Shown: positions 1 through 7,500 of the stretch, in pieces
Numbering within the stretch: position 1 is the stretch's first letter
Layout: every line of letters starts with the position of its first letter
Assembly (NCBI GenBank): GCA_035704905.1
Contig: DASSWN010000227.1
Span: 1 to 31,846 of the forward strand
Origin: DASSWG01 sp035704905
GTDB taxonomy: Bacteria > Bacteroidota > Bacteroidia > Flavobacteriales > Flavobacteriaceae
Direction of reading: 5' to 3'
Length of the DNA stretch: 31,846 nt
Notes under the pieces: model-generated
Seen by the model: the letters and a program-made list of their open reading frames with translations, nothing else
Database searches by the model: none
Told to the model about the DNA's origin: nothing
Program-made: the position numbers and the translations under genes

Positions 1-117
1 ACCGGATTGGCCGGCGCATTTCCTCCATTGGCAGGAAGTTCTATTGTAAACGATAAGAACCCCGATCTAATGCTTCAAATTATTTTGGAACATTTAGCAC
101 CACGTCGTCTTCGGTAA
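1..117 (+). pseudogene. C-terminal fragment of a class I cytochrome c domain, cut at both ends
   Basis: Frame 1 of the + strand is open from the window edge to a TAA at 115-117 and reads GLAGAFPPLAGSSIVND followed by a helix ending QIILE. The G-x-F-P-P-L-A-G stretch is the usual segment after the CxxCH helix in monohaem cytochrome c domains found in or behind cbb3 oxidase subunits. The CxxCH itself would lie outside the window. After QIILE the similarity stops: the expected methionine-ligand loop and last helix are missing and the frame runs antisense into the end of the leftward ccoO-like gene. I read it as a truncated domain created by an inverted junction near 80-92. A genuine short convergent gene is less likely. 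The homology is by eye. Confidence 0.5.
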
Positions 118-592
118 TTTGGGTGCTGTCTTTTTCTTCGAACAACCAAGCATAACTCGGCATAATAGAGGCATCGACCACCGATCGTGGATTGTACAAG
201 TGCAACAAGTGCCACGCTTCACTGGGTTGGCGTTTTCCGATATTGGTCAAATCCGGGCCGGTGCGTTCACTTCCCAATAAAGATGGTGATTGCCGCCAAA
301 CATCAATGCGTTGCTTGTCGTAATAAAAATCGGAAGGAATCGAAGGCCGATCGCCCCACATTTTATCCATTTCAATATTCCGAACCTGTTGGGTATGGCA
401 GGCCACACAATTTTCGGCAACATATACCTCCAAACCTTTGCGTTCCATGTCGTTCAAAGGCTCGGCCGTGGGAAGCGGTTCAACATAAGCCAAGTCGTTG
501 GCGGGAACAATTGATACAAAAAACACGAGTACCAGATAAATGCCTCCGGCCACGATCATCAACATTTTTAGATCCTTATGAAAATTGAACAT
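80..592 (-). CDS. ccoO: CcoO-like monohaem cytochrome c subunit of a cbb3-type oxidase, probably truncated at the C-terminus
   Basis: A membrane-anchored cytochrome c that would pass electrons to the CcoN-like subunit encoded 13 bp upstream. It has an N-terminal membrane helix (about residues 10-30), a haem c motif CVACH at 62-66 followed by TQQVR as in CcoO, the TGPDLTNIG loop (111-119) and a probable axial methionine in SIMPSYAWL (Met144). The protein stops at 170 aa just after VVLNVPK. CcoO proteins normally continue for about 30 more residues through a helix ending near AYLxSLKQ, so the end appears cut off. The stop lies at the place where an unrelated + strand cytochrome fragment begins. 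Many Bacteroidota fuse CcoN to CcoO; here they are separate genes. Family assignment is firm; completeness is doubtful. Confidence 0.85.
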   Translation of the reverse strand: MFNFHKDLKMLMIVAGGIYLVLVFFVSIVPANDLAYVEPLPTAEPLNDMERKGLEVYVAENCVACHTQQVRNIEMDKMWGDRPSIPSDFYYDKQRIDVWRQSPSLLGSERTGPDLTNIGKRQPSEAWHLLHLYNPRSVVDASIMPSYAWLFEEKDSTQITEDDVVLNVPK

Positions 593-605
593 TTTTTGAT
601 GGAAT

Positions 606-2420
606 TTATTCGTTTACTAATTTATTTTCACTGATAACCGGTTTCTCTTTTTGGAGAATAAATTTTTTCTTGTTCCAGTCTTTCACCATATAATAGAAAT
701 TATACGCGAAAACCAAGTGGGAAAAGAACATCAAGGTTCCGCCCACGGCACGCCAAACCCAATATTCTTTCATAAGGATCACCGATTCTATGAAGGGGTT
801 TCCTTCGATCCAACTCAATCCTTTCATTGTTCCGCCGGCCATCAACGAAATCATATAAGCAAACAAGCCCACAAAAGCCATCCAGAAATGCGCCCCTACG
901 AGAATTTGAGGTGGTTCTTTTCCTGTCAGTTTGGGAACGATGGTATAAATGCCCGCCCAAAGGAAAAACGCGATAATCCCATACATGGTCATATGCGAAT
1001 GCGCGACATTAAAATCGGTGAAATGCCAAACATATTGAGTGAACCGGAAGGCTTGAAAACTTCCTTGTGAAGAACCAACGAAATAGAAAATCGTTCCGAC
1101 CAAAAAGAAAGGCAGCACATAACTTTTTGAAATCTGATTGAAGGAACCTTTCATGGTCAACAAAAAGTTGGTGGAACCGGCAATAACCGGAATGAACATC
1201 CCCATACTAAAAACGATGGCAACCGTTTGTAGCCACCAAGGAATAGGACTAAAAACGAAATGGTGCGTTCCGATATTGGTGTAAAACAAAATTTGTGTCC
1301 AGAAAGCCAAAACCCCCAAGGAATAGGAATAAATTGGTTTGTTGAGCGCAGCGGGAAGATAGTAATAAACCAAGCCCAGAGTAAAGGTCATGAACCACAT
1401 TCCCACAGCGTTGTGCATATAAAACCCGGCAATCACGGTTTCGCCAAGTCCATTTTGATAAAAAGGAAGATAACCTACAATTGCAATAACACCGATAAAG
1501 GCCAAGGCGGCAAGCATAAACCAGTTGGAAATATAAATTTCTGAAATTTTACGTTTCGCTACCGTCATGTGGAAATTAATAAGGGTTAAAATAATCCCCA
1601 CCATGAAAAGACCCATTATTGGCCATAGATATTCGCGATATTCACCACCACCATTGTTGATTCCGGCCATTAAGGCAATATTTCCAAGCAAAACCGTTAA
1701 GTTGATGAGTATAAACCCCCAGCGGGCCAACTTGTAACTGTGCAAAACCGTATTGGAAGTACGTGCCACGACAAAATATCCGAGCCCAATCATTGCCAAG
1801 GACGACCAGCCCCAAAAAACAGTATTCGTGTGCACCGGCCGCAACCGGCCAAAAGACAGCCATGAAAGTTTATCAAGTTCGGGCCAAACGAATTTGAGTC
1901 CCAAATATTCTCCAACCAGTGTTCCAAACACCAACCAAAAAACGGCCGCCGCCAAATAATAGATCACTATTTTCTTTAGACTGTCGGGAGTTTCAAGTCG
2001 TATATTCGACTTTTTTTTTTCGTCAAAAAGCGGATTTTCCGGCCGGCTGGTAAGATTGTGGATCAAGCCTTTTCGGTCTTCGGCCCGATTTTCACTGCCC
2101 AGTTCGTTTCCGGTCAATTTGTATTTTTTGGCCTGTTTTCGCCTTTCGAGAATTTCATCTATTTCAGCTTCATCCAACCCGATCAATTCTTCGGAGAAAT
2201 CGATTCGATCTTTTTCCTCGCGGCTTTTTCCCATTTTGGATACATACGCGTTCAAACGGGCCAATAAAATAATTACCGCAACCACCAAAACAACCACCAC
2301 CAAAGCAATGGTTCCAATAATACCCGGACTCGTTAGCCAATTATCGGCGGCTTCGGTACTTTGCGCCGCAAGTAAAAACGGGAAACACAACAAGGTTAGA
2401 AGAGAAATATTATTTTTCAT
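606..2420 (-). CDS. ccoN: CcoN-like catalytic subunit of a cbb3-type haem-copper oxidase, with an N-terminal extension
   Basis: The haem-copper oxidase core starts near residue 148 and has the expected ligands: His197 (RPVHTN), His336 (HNAVGMW), the His386-His387 pair (GTHHF) and the late pair His474/His476 (AHSHMTMYG). Tyr380 lies 44 residues after His336, the spacing of the cross-linked His-Tyr pair of known cbb3 enzymes, which favours oxygen reduction over NO reduction. An ungapped alignment from memory against ordinary CcoN places Gln452 (SSQGSF) where the family has a conserved Glu (STFEGP). Residues 1-147 are an extension: a signal-like segment (1-20), a strong membrane helix (33-55) and a charged, probably cytoplasmic region. 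Length 604 aa against about 470-480 for plain CcoN. It is transcribed behind the Rrf2 gene with a 16-bp palindrome directly before its start, and is followed at 13 bp by ccoO. Confidence 0.88.
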   Translation of the reverse strand: MKNNISLLTLLCFPFLLAAQSTEAADNWLTSPGIIGTIALVVVVLVVAVIILLARLNAYVSKMGKSREEKDRIDFSEELIGLDEAEIDEILERRKQAKKYKLTGNELGSENRAEDRKGLIHNLTSRPENPLFDEKKKSNIRLETPDSLKKIVIYYLAAAVFWLVFGTLVGEYLGLKFVWPELDKLSWLSFGRLRPVHTNTVFWGWSSLAMIGLGYFVVARTSNTVLHSYKLARWGFILINLTVLLGNIALMAGINNGGGEYREYLWPIMGLFMVGIILTLINFHMTVAKRKISEIYISNWFMLAALAFIGVIAIVGYLPFYQNGLGETVIAGFYMHNAVGMWFMTFTLGLVYYYLPAALNKPIYSYSLGVLAFWTQILFYTNIGTHHFVFSPIPWWLQTVAIVFSMGMFIPVIAGSTNFLLTMKGSFNQISKSYVLPFFLVGTIFYFVGSSQGSFQAFRFTQYVWHFTDFNVAHSHMTMYGIIAFFLWAGIYTIVPKLTGKEPPQILVGAHFWMAFVGLFAYMISLMAGGTMKGLSWIEGNPFIESVILMKEYWVWRAVGGTLMFFSHLVFAYNFYYMVKDWNKKKFILQKEKPVISENKLVNE

Positions 2421-2430
2421 AAATTAAATT

Positions 2431-2446
2431 CGGATAATATTATCCG
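2431..2446. promoter_or_regulatory. Perfect 16-bp palindrome, candidate Rrf2 operator upstream of ccoN
   Basis: CGGATAATATTATCCG is a perfect inverted repeat in the 44-bp gap between the Rrf2 gene and ccoN, 10 bp before the ccoN ATG. A near-copy lies at 3315-3330 upstream of the first gene of the same operon. Two copies of one palindrome around an Rrf2 gene suggest it is that regulator's binding site. That is inference; no binding data are available here. Confidence 0.6.
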
Positions 2447-2464
2447 TTTTATTTTTAAATTTTT

Positions 2465-2902
2465 TTACCTTTTTAAATATGCCGATTTTTCCTCCAATTT
2501 GGTGGAAAGTTCAAAAATACTGGTTGAATTCATCATTTCGTGCAAGGCATTTCTTACCACTTTAAATTTATCATGAACCGGGCACGGATGTGTTTCGGAG
2601 CATTCTTTAAGGCCAAGTCCGCATTGGATAAAAATATCCCCACCATCAATTGCCTCCACAATTTGCACAAGCTTAATTTCCTCAATAGCTTTCCGGCTCA
2701 TTTGAAAGCCACCGTAAGGCCCTTTTGTTGATTCAATAATATTGCTGCGCACCAGTTTTTGCAAAATTTTAGCGGTGAAGGCCTCAGGGCTACCGATTTC
2801 TTTCGAAATGGCTTTTAGTCCCGTGCGTTCTCCTTGCACTGATTTTTGTGCGATGTACAGCGTGGCCCGAATGCCGTATTCACATGCTTTTGAAAATATC
2901 AT
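2465..2902 (-). CDS. Rrf2-family transcriptional regulator with an IscR/NsrR-like three-cysteine motif
   Basis: A 145-aa winged-helix protein of the Rrf2 family. The HTH covers about residues 25-55, with the wing at KGPYGGFQMSR (60-70), a strong Rrf2 signature. Three cysteines, Cys94, Cys101 and Cys107, give C-x6-C-x5-C, close to the C-x5-C-x5-C cluster ligands of IscR, so an Fe-S cofactor sensing NO, O2 or cluster status is likely. It lies between a 96-aa membrane protein gene and ccoN, all on the same strand, with candidate operators before both. I infer that it controls this respiratory operon, and itself if it is transcribed from the upstream promoter. NsrR-like, IscR-like and other Rrf2 branches cannot be separated by eye. 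Confidence 0.9.
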   Translation of the reverse strand: MIFSKACEYGIRATLYIAQKSVQGERTGLKAISKEIGSPEAFTAKILQKLVRSNIIESTKGPYGGFQMSRKAIEEIKLVQIVEAIDGGDIFIQCGLGLKECSETHPCPVHDKFKVVRNALHEMMNSTSIFELSTKLEEKSAYLKR

Positions 2903-2975
2903 TTTAATTTTTCATCTGTATAAAAATACGTTCATTAAGACCATAAGTTTCAAAAATGGTCAAAATAATCGAATT

Positions 2976-3266
2976 CTACAACAATTGCAGCCCGTTTATC
3001 ACAAATAAAACGGAGCAAACACTTAGGCTCACCAACAATGAATTAAAGACAAATTTTGGTTTCATGGTAGCCAAAATGGTGGTATTGTACCACATGCAAA
3101 CTGCTACCACCAAAAAAAGCTGTACCATTTGTACAGGGTCGTGACCATTCATCAAAATTACCATGGCCGCGGCACCACCGAGGCAGCTGGTTAAAATAAT
3201 GGCCAAAGTGGCATAACCCAAAAACAAAGCTTCAAAATCTGCATAAAGTTTTCTATAAAGTCCCAT
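2976..3266 (-). CDS. Small membrane protein of unknown function, first gene of the Rrf2-oxidase operon
   Basis: 96 aa with three predicted membrane helices (about residues 14-38, 48-66 and 72-94). A charged N-terminus (MGLYRKLYADFE) precedes the first helix. I do not recognise a family. It is followed by the Rrf2 gene after 73 bp and has its own well-formed promoter with a palindromic operator over the -33 element, so it is probably the leading gene of the regulated unit. A role as an assembly factor or accessory subunit of the oxidase is possible only by position. It has no cysteine pair or histidine cluster that would suggest metal handling. Confidence 0.7.
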   Translation of the reverse strand: MGLYRKLYADFEALFLGYATLAIILTSCLGGAAAMVILMNGHDPVQMVQLFLVVAVCMWYNTTILATMKPKFVFNSLLVSLSVCSVLFVINGLQLL

Positions 3267-3290
3267 AACAACTTATTTTAAATTATGGAA

Positions 3291-3322
3291 CAAAATTAAT
3301 TCAGAAATCTATTTCGGACAAA
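3291..3322 (-). promoter_or_regulatory. Bacteroidota-type promoter of the 96-aa membrane protein / Rrf2 / ccoNO operon
   Basis: On the minus strand TTTG (3322-3319) is followed by exactly 20 bases and then TAATTTTG (3298-3291), matching the Bacteroidota consensus TTG-N(~19-20)-TAnnTTTG. The -33 TTTG lies inside the palindrome at 3315-3330, so a protein bound there would block the sigma factor. The start codon lies 25 bp after the -7 element. Confidence 0.7.
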
Positions 3323-3330
3323 TTTATCCG
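3315..3330. promoter_or_regulatory. Second candidate Rrf2 operator, overlapping the -33 element
   Basis: CGGACAAATTTATCCG is a 16-bp inverted repeat with one mismatched pair. It shares both CGGA/TCCG ends with the perfect palindrome at 2431-2446. It covers the -33 TTTG of the leftward promoter, the usual geometry of a repressor site. Confidence 0.6.
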
Positions 3331-3402
3331 ATATTATTTTTATGACTTTTGTCATATTTCAGGAAATTTTCAACAGGAATAAAAAAGAAAAGTTTCGCGC
3401 AT

Positions 3403-3437
3403 AAAAAAATGCGACTTATTTCTAAATCGCATTTTTT
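3403..3437 (-). terminator. Rho-independent terminator after infB (symmetrical, could work both ways)
   Basis: An 11-bp perfect stem, AAAAAATGCGA against TCGCATTTTTT, with a 12-base loop, 23 bp beyond the infB stop. The U-tract forms on the minus strand from the A-run at 3403-3409. The A/T-symmetrical stem also gives a T-run on the + strand. Confidence 0.75.
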
Positions 3438-3460
3438 CAAAACCTGTTTCAATTTATTGT

Positions 3461-6190
3461 TTATTTCAATTTTTTCTTTACTTCGACTTCTTGGAAAGCT
3501 TCCACAACATCGCCGACTTGAATATCGTTGTAATTTTTCACTTGCAATCCGCAGTCGTATCCTTTTGAAACTTCTTTCACGTCGTCCTTGAAACGTTTCA
3601 AAGAAGCCAATTCGCCCGTGTAAATTACCACATGATCACGAATTAGGCGGATGTTGCTATTGCGGTAAATTTTTCCGTCGGTAACCATACAGCCCGCAAT
3701 CGTGCCGACTTTAGAGATTTTGAATGTTTCCCTGATTTCTGCGGAACCGGTAATTTCTTCTTTCATTTCCGGGGAAAGCATTCCTTCCATTGCATCTTTC
3801 AAATCGTTGATCGCATCATAAATAATGGAGTACGTTCGGATGTCAATTTCTTCGCGTTCGGCAAGTTGTCGAGCATTTCCGGCGGGGCGAACATTAAATC
3901 CGATTATAATCGCATCGGAAGCCGAAGCCAACATGACATCGCTTTCCGTAATGGCGCCGACCCCTTTATGAATAATGTTCACCTGAATTTCTTCCGTGGA
4001 AAGTTTTTGGAAACTATCCGTCAAGGCTTCCACAGAACCGTCCACATCTCCTTTTAGGATAATATTCAATTCCTTGAAATCACCCAAGGCGATTCGGCGT
4101 CCAATTTCATCCAAGGTAATATGGCGCTGCGTACGAACTGCTTGCTCGCGTTGCAATTGGGTTCTTTTCGCCGCAAGGTCTTTGGCTTCGCGTTCGTCGG
4201 CCATTACCTTGAACTTGTCGCCCGCTTGTGGTGCGCCGTCCAATCCGAGGATAGATACCGGTTTTGATGGCCCGGCTTCCTGCACCAGTTTTCCGCGTTC
4301 ATCATGCATGGCTTTGATTTTTCCGCTGTGCTTTCCTGCCAAAACATAATCGCCGATTCGGAGCGTTCCGGCTTGCACCAAGACTGTGGAAACATATCCA
4401 CGGCCTTTGTCCAAAAATGCTTCTACCACAGTTCCAACGGCCATTTTGTTCGGATTGGCTTTTAGTTCCAAGATTTCAGCTTCCAAAAGTACTTTTTCCA
4501 AAAGTTCTTTAACGCCCAAACCTGTTTTTGCGGAAATATCATGCGATTGAATTTTTCCGCCCCAATCTTCTACCAGCAAATTCATGTTTGCCAGTTGTTC
4601 TTTTACTTTTTCAGGGTTTGCGGTTGGAAGGTCCACTTTATTGATCGCAAACACAATTGGAACCCCCGCAGCTTGGGCATGAGAAATAGCTTCTTTGGTT
4701 TGCGGCATCACATCGTCATCGGCAGCGATCACAATAATCGCAATGTCGGTAACTTGTGCCCCTCGGGCCCGCATCGCGGTAAAAGCTTCGTGACCAGGCG
4801 TATCAAGGAAAGCAATTTTTTGCCCGTCTTCCAGTTCCACACCGTAGGCACCAATATGTTGTGTGATGCTTCCGCTTTCGCCGGCGATCACATTTTCTTT
4901 TCGAATATAATCCAACAACGAAGTTTTTCCGTGATCCACATGACCCATCACCGTAACAATTGGCGCACGGGATTCCAAATCCTCCGGATTTTCTTCTTCC
5001 ACTTCGATGTTTTCTTCGACATCGGCAGAAATAAACTGCACTTCAAAATCGAATTCGTCAGCAACAATGCTCAAGGTTTCGGCATCCAAACGTTGGTTCA
5101 TGGTCACCATCATACCCAAAGACATACATGCGGAAATAATTTTAGTAACCGGAACATCCATCATAGTGGCAATTTCGCTCACCGTTACGAATTCGGTTAC
5201 CTTTATTGTTTTGCTGTCAACTTCTTGTTGCGCAAATTCTTCTTCTGTTTTTATACGGTGCTGGTCGCGTTTGTCCCTTCTATATTTCGCGCCTTTTCCT
5301 TTTCCGGATTTTCCTTGAAGTTTTTCCAAGGTTTCACGCACTTGCTTTTGGATTTCTGCCTCCGTGGGCTCTTCTTTGGCCGTGGTTGAAGGACGGCGTT
5401 TTCCGCGAGGACTCTTGTTGGCATCGCCACGACCAGCCCTCGGGGCGGCTTCTTTGCTGATACGGCGACGTCGTTTTCGCTTATCGCCGGAAGCGGGGGC
5501 GCCTTCTTTCTTGGTTTCTTTCTTTTTGGTTTCTGAACGTGCCGGCTTTTTAAACTGCGAAAGATCAATTTTTTCACCCGTAAAGTTGGGACCGTTTAAT
5601 TTTTGATATTGTGTCGCTACTTTTTCGGGTTCTTCTTCCGTTGGGGTTTCTTCCTTTTTGGGTGCTTTTTCTGCACCAATTTTGGCTTCCGGTTTTTGAA
5701 CTTCTTCTTTTTTGGGTTCTTCCTTTGCGGGGGCTTGCTTTTCTTCAGCTTTTTCCAAAGGTTTCACCTCGGGTTTTTCTTCCGGTTGGACCGCTTTTGG
5801 AAGATCGGCCGGAGTTTCTTTTTCAGCGGGCTTTTTGTCCAAATCGATTTTTCCGACTTGTTTTGGGCCGCTCAATTTCGCCTTCGCATGAATTACTTCT
5901 TCGCGTTTCTCGGCTTGCCGCTGTTTTTCTTCCAGTTCTTTTTCGCGCGCGATCCGCAGTTCCTCTTTTTCTTTTCTGCGCTCTTCCCCTACTTCTTTTG
6001 AGGCTACTTTTTTGCTTTTATCGGTCTGGAATTCATCAAAAAGTACCTGATAAACTTCTTCGGAAATTTTGGTGGTAGGCCGTGCCTCGATCTCATGCCC
6101 GTGGGAATTCAAAAATTCCACAGCACGGTCAAGTGAAATATTGAATTCACGTAACACCTTGTTCAATCGCATTGTTTTTGCTCCAGCCAT
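3461..6190 (-). CDS. infB: Translation initiation factor IF-2
   Basis: A 909-aa GTPase that brings initiator fMet-tRNA to the 30S subunit. Residues 1-50 are the IF2 N-terminal domain (MRLNKVLREFNISLDRAVEF). A long low-complexity charged linker rich in K, E, P and A follows (about 55-320). An IF2_N repeat lies near 330-385, then the G domain with GHVDHGKT (416-423), DTPGHEAF and NKVD, then domains II to IV, where C2 binds fMet-tRNA. The length is normal for Bacteroidota, where the linker is long. It is the last gene of rimP-nusA-infB, 60 bp after nusA, and is closed by a strong terminator. The K/E-rich linker produces several long antisense open frames that are not genes. Confidence 0.97.
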   Translation of the reverse strand: MAGAKTMRLNKVLREFNISLDRAVEFLNSHGHEIEARPTTKISEEVYQVLFDEFQTDKSKKVASKEVGEERRKEKEELRIAREKELEEKQRQAEKREEVIHAKAKLSGPKQVGKIDLDKKPAEKETPADLPKAVQPEEKPEVKPLEKAEEKQAPAKEEPKKEEVQKPEAKIGAEKAPKKEETPTEEEPEKVATQYQKLNGPNFTGEKIDLSQFKKPARSETKKKETKKEGAPASGDKRKRRRRISKEAAPRAGRGDANKSPRGKRRPSTTAKEEPTEAEIQKQVRETLEKLQGKSGKGKGAKYRRDKRDQHRIKTEEEFAQQEVDSKTIKVTEFVTVSEIATMMDVPVTKIISACMSLGMMVTMNQRLDAETLSIVADEFDFEVQFISADVEENIEVEEENPEDLESRAPIVTVMGHVDHGKTSLLDYIRKENVIAGESGSITQHIGAYGVELEDGQKIAFLDTPGHEAFTAMRARGAQVTDIAIIVIAADDDVMPQTKEAISHAQAAGVPIVFAINKVDLPTANPEKVKEQLANMNLLVEDWGGKIQSHDISAKTGLGVKELLEKVLLEAEILELKANPNKMAVGTVVEAFLDKGRGYVSTVLVQAGTLRIGDYVLAGKHSGKIKAMHDERGKLVQEAGPSKPVSILGLDGAPQAGDKFKVMADEREAKDLAAKRTQLQREQAVRTQRHITLDEIGRRIALGDFKELNIILKGDVDGSVEALTDSFQKLSTEEIQVNIIHKGVGAITESDVMLASASDAIIIGFNVRPAGNARQLAEREEIDIRTYSIIYDAINDLKDAMEGMLSPEMKEEITGSAEIRETFKISKVGTIAGCMVTDGKIYRNSNIRLIRDHVVIYTGELASLKRFKDDVKEVSKGYDCGLQVKNYNDIQVGDVVEAFQEVEVKKKLK

Positions 6191-6250
6191 AAATTGCCTC
6201 TAAATTTTCTCTTTATTCTTGTATTTTGATCTCTCGCGCAAAAGTAGCGA

Positions 6251-7489
6251 TTAATCTTCAAATTCTTCTTTTAGGACACGGATCACCTCACGAATGGTTT
6301 CTTCTTCCAAATCTGTTCTTCTAACCAAGTCATCCACATCTTGTTCCAAGATACTTTTGGCTGTGTCCAATCCTATTTTGGCGAATTCCACAATCACCCA
6401 ATCTTCGATCACATCGCTGAATTCCGTCAATTCCACATCTTCTTCATCTTGCACCCCTTCACGAATCACGTCGATTTCATATCCGGTCAGTTGCCCGGCA
6501 AGACGAATATTGTGCCCGCCGCGGCCAATTGCTTTGGAAACTTCTTCGGGACGCAACATAACTTCGGCCCGATTTGTTTCTTCATTTATTTTCAAGGAAG
6601 TGATTTTTGCCGGGCTCAAAGCACGTGTGATGAATAGTTGCGTATTGTTTGTATAATTGATCACATCAATATTTTCATTGCCCAATTCACGAACGATCCC
6701 GTGGATACGTGAACCTTTCATCCCCACGCATGCGCCAACCGGATCGATTCTGTCGTCATAGGAATCCACGGCCACTTTTGCTTTCTCACCAGGAATTCGA
6801 ACAACTTTTTTCACTGTGATCAACCCGTCAAAAACCTCGGGGATTTCCTGTTCGAACAATTTTTCCAAAAATACGGGCGAGGTTCTTGAAAAAATAATGG
6901 TCGGTTTGTTTCCTTTCAATTCAACGCTTTCGATAATTCCGCGGACATTTTCACCTTTTCTGAAAAAATCGGAGGGGATTTGCCGATCTTTCGGCATCAC
7001 CAATTCATTGCCTTCGTCATCCAATAAAATAATGGCACGATGGCGGATATGGTGTACTTCGGCGGTGTAAATTTCACCTTCCAAATCTTTGAACTGCTTA
7101 TAAATAGTAGTATTGTCGTGTTCATGAATTTTCGATATCAAATTCTGGCGCAGCGCCAAAATCGATCGGCGGCCCAGATCGAACAATTTTACTTCTTGCG
7201 AAACATCTTCGCCAATTTCAAAATCCGGTTCGATTTTTCGTGCTTCGGATAGCGAAATTTCCTGATTTTCATCCTCCACCTCGCCATCGGCCACTACGAC
7301 CCTATTTCGCCAAATTTCCAAATCGCCTTTATCGGGGTTGATAATAATATCGAAGTTGTCATCTTCCCCAAACTTCTTTTTCAGCGCGTTTCGGAAAACA
7401 TCTTCCAAAATGTCCATAAGGGTTACCCTATCAATTAATTTATCATCTTTGAACTCTGAAAAGGAGTTGATCAATTCGATATTTTCCAT
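6251..7489 (-). CDS. nusA: Transcription termination/antitermination factor NusA
   Basis: 412 aa. An N-terminal RNA-polymerase-binding domain (about 1-125) is followed by an S1 RNA-binding domain (about 130-200) and two KH domains (about 225-350), including VGMKGSRIHGIVRELGNENI and GRGGHNIRLAGQ, which contain the GxxG loops. A short acidic C-terminal tail follows, with a helix-hairpin-helix-like segment (AKSILEQDVDDLVRRT). It modulates RNA polymerase pausing, termination and coupling. The start lies 11 bp after the rimP stop, so the two are co-transcribed. Length and domain order are normal for Bacteroidota. Confidence 0.97.
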   Translation of the reverse strand: MENIELINSFSEFKDDKLIDRVTLMDILEDVFRNALKKKFGEDDNFDIIINPDKGDLEIWRNRVVVADGEVEDENQEISLSEARKIEPDFEIGEDVSQEVKLFDLGRRSILALRQNLISKIHEHDNTTIYKQFKDLEGEIYTAEVHHIRHRAIILLDDEGNELVMPKDRQIPSDFFRKGENVRGIIESVELKGNKPTIIFSRTSPVFLEKLFEQEIPEVFDGLITVKKVVRIPGEKAKVAVDSYDDRIDPVGACVGMKGSRIHGIVRELGNENIDVINYTNNTQLFITRALSPAKITSLKINEETNRAEVMLRPEEVSKAIGRGGHNIRLAGQLTGYEIDVIREGVQDEEDVELTEFSDVIEDWVIVEFAKIGLDTAKSILEQDVDDLVRRTDLEEETIREVIRVLKEEFED

Positions 7490-7500
7490 ATCTTTTTCTC

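Noticed and set aside
606..2420. The CcoN-like protein as a nitric oxide reductase, suggested by the NsrR-like neighbour
   Set aside because: Tyr380 at the oxidase-specific +44 position from the CuB histidine is kept, and the partner is a CcoO-type cytochrome. Rrf2 control alone is not enough. The Gln452 change keeps the question partly open.
4541..5389. A 282-codon rightward open frame
   Set aside because: It lies entirely antisense to infB, has shadow composition (F/H/R-rich) and no family resemblance.
5603..6078. Two overlapping rightward frames of 130-155 codons rich in F, L and G
   Set aside because: They are antisense to the K/E/P-rich linker of IF-2, which leaves the opposite strand free of stops.
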